Shown here piece by piece: positions 51,238 to 57,950 of a stretch of DNA of 59,723 nt. The DNA comes from a bacterium (GTDB lineage Bacteria; Planctomycetota; B15-G4): positions 1 through 59,723 of the forward strand of contig JAUIEF010000011.1 of the NCBI GenBank assembly GCA_030428785.1, in the 5' to 3' direction. A program made the translations under genes and the position numbers. The first letter of the stretch is position 1. Each line of letters opens with the position of its first letter. The notes under the pieces are model-generated. The model saw nothing but the letters and a program-made list of their open reading frames with translations. It ran no database searches and was not told where the DNA came from.

Positions 51238-53235
51238 TCAGCGCTCCACCGGTCCGGCGACGGCCGCACCGCGCCGCGGGTCGTCCGCGTCGAGGAGGTC
51301 GTCCGTGTGGCGGACCCCGCCGTCGGCGTCGCGCGGCGGCGCGTCCGTCGGCTGCCGACCGCGCTCGGCGAGCGGCAGCGTGACGTCCCACAGCACGTTC
51401 TGCCCGGCGACGACCGAGTCGGCGACCTCGCGCGGCGTCATGCCGTAGTCGAATCCCACCGAGCGGATCGCGTGCACGAGGTTCGGCGGCACCATGCTCG
51501 AGATCATCCGCAGGCGCAGCGTGTACGGCCCGCGGCCCGAGAGCTCCTCGGCCGGGACCTCGTAGTCCGCCCAGAAGCGCGCCTCCGGCGGGATGCCCGT
51601 GCGCTGGATGCGCGCGTCGGACGGACGGCCGGTGAGGATCGTCGAGCGCGTCTCCGGACGCAGGAACGGCAGCGGGTCGAGCGAGTGGTTCACGGCGAGC
51701 ACCTGCTCGCGCTCGCCGCCGCGCACGTTGCGCGTGATGAACTTGGCCTGGAGGCTGAAGAGCTGCTCGTCGAGCGGGAGCGCGCCGTCGTGCACGAACA
51801 CCGAGTGGAGGTCGCGCACGTCGCCGTTCGGGTCGCGGTCGCCCGAGCGGAACACGACCGCGCCGTCGGCGTCGGTCACCGTGACCTCGAGCCACGTCGA
51901 GCGCTCGGCGATGAAGCCCGTCGGGATGTTGTGCCCGTCCGTCCCGTTGACGACCTGGACGCGGAAGCGCAGCCCGTCGTCGCCGGGATCGAGCACCTCG
52001 ACGTCGCCGAGCTGGTAGCCGGCGCGCAGCAGCGCGCGCTGCGTGTGCTTGTACTCGTCGAGCAGCGCCTCCTGGCCGTCGAGCAGCCGGCGCGCCTTGA
52101 CGCGGCTCGACCTCGTGCGCCACGCGTCCGGGAACTCCGGGCGGTCCTCCGCGTCCGCCTCGCGCACGGCGGCCTCGAACTCGTCCGTGCCCCAGCCCGC
52201 CTCGTGGTCGAACGCGAGCCACTCGCTCACGTTGGCCAGGTCGAGGTCGCGCTTGTCGATGACGTGCGGGAACAGCCCCGGGTGGACGATCGAGTAGTCC
52301 GGCCCGGGGAACATGTGGTTCGTGCGCTTGCGCGGGCGCGTCGGCGTGCCGAACACGACGGCCGCGGGCGCCTCGTCGTAGCCGGACGCCACGCCGGGGA
52401 CCTTCCCCATGTGGCAGTCCTGGCAGCTCGTGCCCTCCGCCGCCGCGGGCGACGACTTGTACTCGCTGAACGCCTCCTCGAGCCGGAAGCCGTTCGAGAG
52501 CGTCACGTCGTGGCAGCTCCCGCAGAAGCCCGACTCGGAGAGCTCGGCGAGCGGGAGCACGTCGCGGTGGATCTCCTGGCCGGTGCCCTCGTCGTCCGTG
52601 CGCAGCTCGCCGTAGACGCCGTCCTTGTCGGCGAGCACGCGCCGCAGCTCGGCGTTGCCCGACGGACCGTAGACCGGGTCCGTGAGCTCGCCCTGCACGA
52701 GCCCGAAGCGCGAGCTCACCTTGCCGTACGTCCGGTCGATGCGGTGGCACACGACGCAGGTGATGCCCTCGCGCGACACGGGGTGGCGCGTCGCGTTGGG
52801 CGCGAGCACCGGCTCTCCGAGCGTCATGCCGACCGGCGTGTGGCAGCGAATGCAGAAGTCGCCGAAGGTCCCGTTGGTGAGGTCGACGATCTTGGACTGC
52901 ATCGCGTTGAACACCGGGCTGAGCTGCGCGTAGGCGTGCGGCGACACGGACCACTCGCGGTAGTGGTCGGGGTGGCACTGGCCGCAGGCGCGCGCGGACG
53001 GGAAGCCGTCGAGGTCGAGCAGCGCCGCGTGCACGTCGCGCGCCGGGAGCTCCTCGGAGACCGGCGGCACGGGCCGCTCGGTGTTGCGGTAGAAGGGCGT
53101 CGCGAAGCGCGTCTCGCCGCAGGCCGCGAGCACGGCGGCGAACAGCGCCGCCGCGACGAGGGCGGCGCCCGCGGTCCGCGCCATCGCGTCGGACGTCTTG
53201 CGCTCGGGGGTCACGTCACGGTCCTCGGGGTTCAT
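51238..53235 (-). CDS. Pentahaem c-type cytochrome lipoprotein
   Basis: The ATG overlaps the cyclase stop (ATGA). The 665-residue protein has a lipoprotein signal peptide with Cys39 after LAA. Five CxxCH sites follow (84-88 CGQCH, 128-132 CIRCH, 160-164 CVVCH, then CGSCH and CQDCH). The first is in ARACGQCHPDHYREWSVSPH, typical of the cytochrome C554 domain, in which a further His downstream can be a ligand. The last 350 residues are beta-rich and haem-free. Lipid anchoring on the outer or inner membrane fits a partner of the adjacent beta-barrel protein. Similar proteins often act in multihaem electron transfer. Confidence 0.9.
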   Translation of the reverse strand: MNPEDRDVTPERKTSDAMARTAGAALVAAALFAAVLAACGETRFATPFYRNTERPVPPVSEELPARDVHAALLDLDGFPSARACGQCHPDHYREWSVSPHAYAQLSPVFNAMQSKIVDLTNGTFGDFCIRCHTPVGMTLGEPVLAPNATRHPVSREGITCVVCHRIDRTYGKVSSRFGLVQGELTDPVYGPSGNAELRRVLADKDGVYGELRTDDEGTGQEIHRDVLPLAELSESGFCGSCHDVTLSNGFRLEEAFSEYKSSPAAAEGTSCQDCHMGKVPGVASGYDEAPAAVVFGTPTRPRKRTNHMFPGPDYSIVHPGLFPHVIDKRDLDLANVSEWLAFDHEAGWGTDEFEAAVREADAEDRPEFPDAWRTRSSRVKARRLLDGQEALLDEYKHTQRALLRAGYQLGDVEVLDPGDDGLRFRVQVVNGTDGHNIPTGFIAERSTWLEVTVTDADGAVVFRSGDRDPNGDVRDLHSVFVHDGALPLDEQLFSLQAKFITRNVRGGEREQVLAVNHSLDPLPFLRPETRSTILTGRPSDARIQRTGIPPEARFWADYEVPAEELSGRGPYTLRLRMISSMVPPNLVHAIRSVGFDYGMTPREVADSVVAGQNVLWDVTLPLAERGRQPTDAPPRDADGGVRHTDDLLDADDPRRGAAVAGPVER

Positions 53236-54995
53236 GATCCGGATCCTGTCCCTGGTGCCGGCCGACGCACGAGCCGGTGCGGCACGATGGACTCGCGACG
53301 TCCCCGCAGCCGCACCTCGGGGAGCGCCTCGAACGCGTGGAGGCCGCGCACCGCCGCCTCCGTCTCCGGTCCCACGACGACCTCGCCGGGGCCCGCCACC
53401 TCCGACTCGAGCCGGCTCGCGACGTTCACCGTGTCGCCGACGACGGTGTAGTCGCGACGCGCCGGCGCGCCGATGTCGGCGGCGACGGCCGTGCCCGTGT
53501 TGATGCCGATGCGCAGCTGGAGGCCCGGCTCCCCCGCCGACGTCTCGTCCAGGCACTGCTGCATGCGGAGCGCCGTCTCGACCGCCCGCTCGGCGTGGTC
53601 GTCCTGGTCGAGCGGAGCGCCGTACAGCACCATGAGCCCGTCGCCGGTGAACTTGTCGAGCGTGCCCTCCATCTCGAAGACCACGCGCGTGAGCTTCTCG
53701 AACACGCCGTTGAGCAGCGCGGTCGTCTCCTTCGCGGAGCGGTCCTCGGCGAGCGCGGTGAAGCCGCACAGGTCGGCGAACAGCACCGTGACGACGCGCT
53801 CCTCGACGATCATGTCGCCGTCGCCGTCGGCCGCGAGCACGCGGTCGACGACGGCCGGCGCGTGGTAGCGGCTGAGGCGCTCGCGCACCTCGCGGTCGTC
53901 GCGCGCCTGGCGTCGCAGCGCCGCGCCGGCGACCGCCACGGCCGAGTACCGCGACAGCGTGCAGAAGAGCTGGAACAGGCGCTCGTCGAACATGCGCTGC
54001 GTCGTGCTCGCGTAGACGACGGCGTGGATGGCGCCCTGGTGGTAGAGCGGCGCGCACATCACGGAGAGCACCGAGAGCTCGGCGATGCTCTCCGCGTCCT
54101 GGAGGCGGTCGTCCGTCGAGGCGTCCTCGATGTGGAACGCGGCGCGCTCCGTCTCCGCCAGCCGGCACGCGCTCTGGCTGATGCGGTCGCCGCCGACGCC
54201 GCGCGGCAGCGACGCGACGGGCTCGTAGCGGCCCGTCCCCTCGTCGAGGCGCGCCACGACGGCGATCTCCGCGCGCAGGTGGCTGCGCATGACGTCGAGC
54301 ACGGTCGCGAAGGTCTCGTGGTCGTCGGCCAGCAGCAGCGACTCCGCCGCCGCGTGGAGCGCCGAGAGCAGCGCGAGGTCGCCCGGCGTCGCGACGATCG
54401 ACACGGAGCCGTCGTCGCGCGACGCCTGCTCGTCGACGGACACCGGGAACCCGCCGTGCGCGTCGAGCTGCGTCACGTCGAAGCGGCCGACGATCTGCCC
54501 CGGGTGCCCCTGCGTGCGCGTCGTGGGCGCCGAGCCGAGCGTGTTCGGGTCGCGCACGGGCGGGTCGATGCCGATCGTGAGGCGGCTGCGCCCGACCTGC
54601 ACGACGTCGCCGTTGCGCAGGGCGCGGTGGTACACGGGCTCGCCGTCGAGGAAGGTGCCGTTCTTGCTGTCGAGGTCGCGGATGGACCAGCCGTCGACGC
54701 CGTGGACCAGCTCGGCGTGCAGCGCGCCGACGGCGGGGTCGCGCTCGAGGACGATGTCGCAGCCCGGCGCGCGCCCGATGACGTGTCGGCGCGGCTCGAG
54801 CTCGAGCGACACCTGGCGCCCGCCCGACTCGTAGTGCACGCGCGCGCCGTGCCGCCGCCCGATCGCCGGCGCCGGCTCGAGCCCGAAGAGCGCCTTGAGG
54901 CGCCCGATCCCGCCCGGACGCGGCTCCTCGACGGCGCGCTCCGTGCCGTCGGCGCCGCTCTCCGCGTCCCGTTCCCGTCCGTTCGGTCCGCTCAC
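53232..54995 (-). CDS. FHA-GAF-class III nucleotidyl cyclase
   Basis: The GTG start overlaps the phosphodiesterase stop (GTGA). The 587-residue protein has an FHA domain (about 65-145: GRAPGCDIVL, DLDSKNGTFLDG), a GAF domain (about 205-360) and a class III cyclase domain (about 395-575). The metal-binding Asp408 (FADLCGFTAL) and Asp452 (KFTGDGLMVLYG), the adenine-selecting Lys448 and the transition-state residues Asn524 and Arg528 (VVGDTVNVASRLE) are all present, so it is probably an active adenylate cyclase. The FHA SxxH motif is altered (ALHAEL), and phosphothreonine binding is less sure. The GAF domain could sense a small ligand or redox state. Confidence 0.93.
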   Translation of the reverse strand: MSGPNGRERDAESGADGTERAVEEPRPGGIGRLKALFGLEPAPAIGRRHGARVHYESGGRQVSLELEPRRHVIGRAPGCDIVLERDPAVGALHAELVHGVDGWSIRDLDSKNGTFLDGEPVYHRALRNGDVVQVGRSRLTIGIDPPVRDPNTLGSAPTTRTQGHPGQIVGRFDVTQLDAHGGFPVSVDEQASRDDGSVSIVATPGDLALLSALHAAAESLLLADDHETFATVLDVMRSHLRAEIAVVARLDEGTGRYEPVASLPRGVGGDRISQSACRLAETERAAFHIEDASTDDRLQDAESIAELSVLSVMCAPLYHQGAIHAVVYASTTQRMFDERLFQLFCTLSRYSAVAVAGAALRRQARDDREVRERLSRYHAPAVVDRVLAADGDGDMIVEERVVTVLFADLCGFTALAEDRSAKETTALLNGVFEKLTRVVFEMEGTLDKFTGDGLMVLYGAPLDQDDHAERAVETALRMQQCLDETSAGEPGLQLRIGINTGTAVAADIGAPARRDYTVVGDTVNVASRLESEVAGPGEVVVGPETEAAVRGLHAFEALPEVRLRGRRESIVPHRLVRRPAPGTGSGS

Positions 54996-55759
54996 GGGAA
55001 CCGGTACTCCTCGTCCGGCACGGCGACCTCGAGCCCCGGCACCTCCAGGGCGGCGAGCTCGGCGAGCACCGTCTCGCGGAACGCCGGCTTGATGTGCACC
55101 GCGTACGTCCGCGGCAACGTGTCGAGCTTCGCGAGCTGCCGCGCGAAGACCGCGGGCGTGAGGTGGCCGCTGACCTCCGCGAGCTCGGCCCGCGCGTCCG
55201 GCAGCGACGACTCGAGGAACAGTCCGGCGACGTCCCCGCGGCGGTTGGCCAGCTCCCAGATGCGCTCGGTGTCGCCGGTGTCGGAGGCGATGAGCACGGT
55301 CGATCCCCCGTCCGACACGAAGACCCCGGAGGTCGGGACGCAGTGGTCCACGTCGACCGGCGTGACCGTGAGCTCGCCCAGCGTGACGGGCTGCTCCGGC
55401 TCGAGCGTCCGGAAGCGCACGAGGCGGCCCTCGAAGAGCCGCTCGAGGTCGGGCCAGACGCGCCCGTTGAAGACGTCCCCCCGGAGGCTCTCGAGCACGG
55501 GCGCGGTCGCCCACACGGTCACCGGAGGGCCCTCCGGGCGGCCGACGTTCTCCAGGAACACGGGCAGGGACGCCACGTGGTCCGCGTGGCTGTGCGTGAC
55601 CACGACGTCGCGGACCCCGCGCTGGACCGCGAGGTCGGAGCAGTACCCGAGGCTGCCGGCGTCGACGGCCAGCACGCCGTTCACGAGGAAGGTCGTGGCG
55701 TACTGGGAACCGCCGGGATCGCCTGCGCCCGAGGCCAGGAGACGGACCCTGAGTGTCAT
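54992..55759 (-). CDS. Metallo-beta-lactamase-fold protein, class II cyclic-nucleotide phosphodiesterase-like
   Basis: The 255-residue protein has the metal-binding motif THSHADH (residues 55-61), followed by HVASLPVFLENVG and FNGRVWPDL. Class II 3',5'-cyclic-nucleotide phosphodiesterases have the equivalent blocks HxHLDHxA-LP and HxFNWxIWPD. Further metal ligands are His in DVDHCVP and Asp in IASDTGDTE, and HIKPAF near the end matches the conserved HIKP. I read it as a cAMP/cGMP-cleaving enzyme, although general MBL hydrolases cannot be ruled out. It is the first gene of the operon. The start is the ATG at 55759, without a clear ribosome binding site. Confidence 0.85.
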   Translation of the reverse strand: MTLRVRLLASGAGDPGGSQYATTFLVNGVLAVDAGSLGYCSDLAVQRGVRDVVVTHSHADHVASLPVFLENVGRPEGPPVTVWATAPVLESLRGDVFNGRVWPDLERLFEGRLVRFRTLEPEQPVTLGELTVTPVDVDHCVPTSGVFVSDGGSTVLIASDTGDTERIWELANRRGDVAGLFLESSLPDARAELAEVSGHLTPAVFARQLAKLDTLPRTYAVHIKPAFRETVLAELAALEVPGLEVAVPDEEYRFP

Positions 55760-55787
55760 GGAGGCCGGAATCCGGTGGGAGGCCGTA

Positions 55788-55816
55788 ATTTAAAGGGAGT
55801 GCCCGGACGGAAAGAA
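55788..55816 (-). promoter_or_regulatory. Candidate promoter of the cAMP-cytochrome operon
   Basis: On the minus strand TTCTTT and TTAAAT stand 17 bases apart, matching a sigma-70 type -35/-10 pair weakly at -35 and better at -10. The -10-like element is about 30 bases before the first gene. A second TTTAAAG lies 68 bases further on at 55857 and may belong to the divergent kinase gene. Function is inferred. Confidence 0.35.
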
Positions 55817-55930
55817 CACCTCAGGGTATCATGGAGAACCACCGCACGCCCTGGACTTTAAAGAAGACGGGCGAGGCGTCGTCCGAGGGGCTCGGGCGGC
55901 CGCGGTGGCGTCCCCTCGCCCCCCGCCGGG

Positions 55931-55941
55931 CCCCCCCCCCC
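55931..55941 (+). repeat. Run of eleven cytosines before the kinase start
   Basis: An uninterrupted C11 tract ends 11 bases before the ATG of the Ser/Thr kinase gene. It lies where the ribosome binding region would be. Length change by slippage could alter leader spacing. It may also be a sequencing-error hotspot. Confidence 0.6.
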
Positions 55942-55952
55942 GGCCCCATGCG

Positions 55953-57920
55953 ATGACCCCCGAGCGGTCCCAGCGTCTCGAGCAGCTCTTCTTCGGCGGG
56001 CGCGGCATGCCGCGCTGGGAGCGCGAGGCGTTCCTCGAGCGGGAGTGCGCGGACGACGAGGACCTGCGCCGCGAGGTCGGCCGCGTGCTCGACTGGTTCG
56101 AGCCGGACACGACCGTCTCGCTGGACCCGGAGCTCGAGTCCGTCGCGCGCACCCTCGACGAGCGACGCAGCGCGGTCCTCCGCGAGGAGGGTCAACGCAT
56201 CGGGCCGTACCGGGTGCTCGACGAGGTCGGGCAGGGCGGGTTCGGCGTCGTCTACCGCGCCGTGCAGGAGGAGCCGATCCGACGCGAGGTCGCGCTCAAG
56301 ATCGTGAAGCCCGGCATGGACACGCGCCAGGTCATCGCGCGCTTCCGCGCCGAGCGCCAGGCGCTCGCGCTCATGGAGCACCCGAACATCGCGCGCGTGT
56401 TCGACGCCGGCGCCACGGACTCCGGCCGGCCGTACTTCGCCATGGAGTTCGTGCACGGCATCCCCATCACCGAGTACTGCGACAAGTTCCGGCTGGACGT
56501 CGACGAACGCCTGCGGCTCTTCCGCACCGTGTGCAAGGCGGTCAACCACGCCCACGGCAAGGGCATCATGCACCGCGACCTCAAGCCGTCGAACATCATG
56601 GTGACGACGGGCGAGGGCAAGCCGTCCCCCAAGATCATCGACTTCGGCATCTCCAAGGCGACGAACCAGCAGCTCCATGCGTCGAGCCTGCACACGCACC
56701 TCGGGCACTTCGTCGGCACGCCGCAGTACACCTCGCCGGAGCAGTCGGAGGCGGCGGGAGACGTCGACACGCGAACGGACATCTTCTCGCTGGGCACCGT
56801 GCTCCACGAACTGCTCACCGGCGTCACGCCCATCGACGCCGACGACGTGCGCGGGAAGGGGTACGCGGAGCTGCAGCGTCTCGTGCGCGACGCCGAGCCG
56901 CCGCCCCCCTCCCAGCGCGTCAAGGACGGCGACTCGGAGTCCGCGGCGCACGACCGCCGCAGCACGCCGCGCCTCCTGCGGCGCAAGCTGCGCGGCGACC
57001 TCGACGCGATCCTCCAGAAGATGCTCGAGAAGGACCGCACCCGTCGCTACGCCACCGCGTCCGACGTCGCGGCCGATATCAAGCGCTACCTCACGGGCGC
57101 GCAGGTCAAGGCGCGCGCGCCGAGCCTGTTCTACCGCCTCAAGAAGCGCGTCGTGCGACAGCGCGTGGTCTTCGCGTCGCTCACGGGCCTCGTCGTCATC
57201 TCGCTCGCGGGACCGGGCTGGATGCTCCAGAACTTCTTCCAGGAGGCCGCGATCAACGTGCGCCTCATCCGCGAGCTCGCGGGCATCCGCTTCCAGCTCG
57301 CGGACGCGCACCTCGGGCTCGAGGAGGCGATCGTCTCGCAGACGGTGGGCGCCTCCGAGCAGGGCGCGGACGAGCGCGACGTCTGGACCGAGGTGTCGGC
57401 CGCCTCGGTGAGCCGGTTCGAGGAGCTCGCCGGGACGGACACGGGCACGCACGGGGAGCGCGACATCGCCGTCTACGACCAGCTCCGATCGTTCGCGGGC
57501 GGCACGCAGGCGCTCGCCACGATCGCGCTGGACCTCCGCCTGCTCGACCAGCTCGGCGACCTGCGGCTCGCGCTCGCGGACGCCGGGAGCTGGTCCGCGT
57601 TCCTGGCCGACCGGGCGGACGACGAGGCGGCGACCGCCGACTACGCCGAGCTGCTCGCGGAGTCGGGCGGCGGCTGGGACGCGCTGCGCGAGGCGCACCC
57701 CGGACCGAAGGCCTGGCTGCCCGGCGCGTCCATGGACGACTCCTTCGACGAGCGGTACCGCGTCGTGCACCGCCGGCTCGACACGCTCCTCGAGCAGCTC
57801 GAGGACGGGCGCCTCGAGGACCTCAAGATGGTCGCGCTCAAGGCGGTCTCGCTGAACCTCGTGATCCTCGTCGCGGGCCTCGTCGGCCTGTGGTTCGCGG
57901 GGCGCGCGCGTCCCGCCTGA
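55953..57920 (+). CDS. Membrane Ser/Thr protein kinase
   Basis: I start at MTPERSQRLEQLF, the usual opening of planctomycete kinases with a short helical N-terminal region (residues 1-80). The 655-residue protein has a Gly-rich loop VGQGGFGVV, Lys116, HRDLKPSN (207-214) and DFG (230-232), with GTPQYTSPEQ downstream. All catalytic residues are present. A membrane helix near 415-435 leads to an outer domain of about 190 residues with no recognised family, and a second hydrophobic stretch closes the protein (LNLVILVAGLVGLWFAG). It is divergent from the cAMP-cytochrome operon, whose cyclase has a phosphothreonine-type FHA domain. Confidence 0.93.
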   Translation: MTPERSQRLEQLFFGGRGMPRWEREAFLERECADDEDLRREVGRVLDWFEPDTTVSLDPELESVARTLDERRSAVLREEGQRIGPYRVLDEVGQGGFGVVYRAVQEEPIRREVALKIVKPGMDTRQVIARFRAERQALALMEHPNIARVFDAGATDSGRPYFAMEFVHGIPITEYCDKFRLDVDERLRLFRTVCKAVNHAHGKGIMHRDLKPSNIMVTTGEGKPSPKIIDFGISKATNQQLHASSLHTHLGHFVGTPQYTSPEQSEAAGDVDTRTDIFSLGTVLHELLTGVTPIDADDVRGKGYAELQRLVRDAEPPPPSQRVKDGDSESAAHDRRSTPRLLRRKLRGDLDAILQKMLEKDRTRRYATASDVAADIKRYLTGAQVKARAPSLFYRLKKRVVRQRVVFASLTGLVVISLAGPGWMLQNFFQEAAINVRLIRELAGIRFQLADAHLGLEEAIVSQTVGASEQGADERDVWTEVSAASVSRFEELAGTDTGTHGERDIAVYDQLRSFAGGTQALATIALDLRLLDQLGDLRLALADAGSWSAFLADRADDEAATADYAELLAESGGGWDALREAHPGPKAWLPGASMDDSFDERYRVVHRRLDTLLEQLEDGRLEDLKMVALKAVSLNLVILVAGLVGLWFAGRARPA

Positions 57921-57950
57921 CCGGCCGGGCAGGGGCGGCCCCGCACCGCG

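Noticed and set aside
43612..55759. Reading the cytochrome operon as alternative complex III or a nitrite/DMSO reductase
   Set aside because: There is no NrfD-like ten-helix protein, no molybdopterin subunit and no NrfA catalytic motif. Only the Fe-S subunit resembles those systems.
54992..55759. RNase Z identity for the MBL-fold protein
   Set aside because: The FNGRVWPDL and HIKPAF blocks and the neighbouring cyclase fit class II cyclic-nucleotide phosphodiesterases better, and RNase Z motifs such as its flexible arm are not visible.
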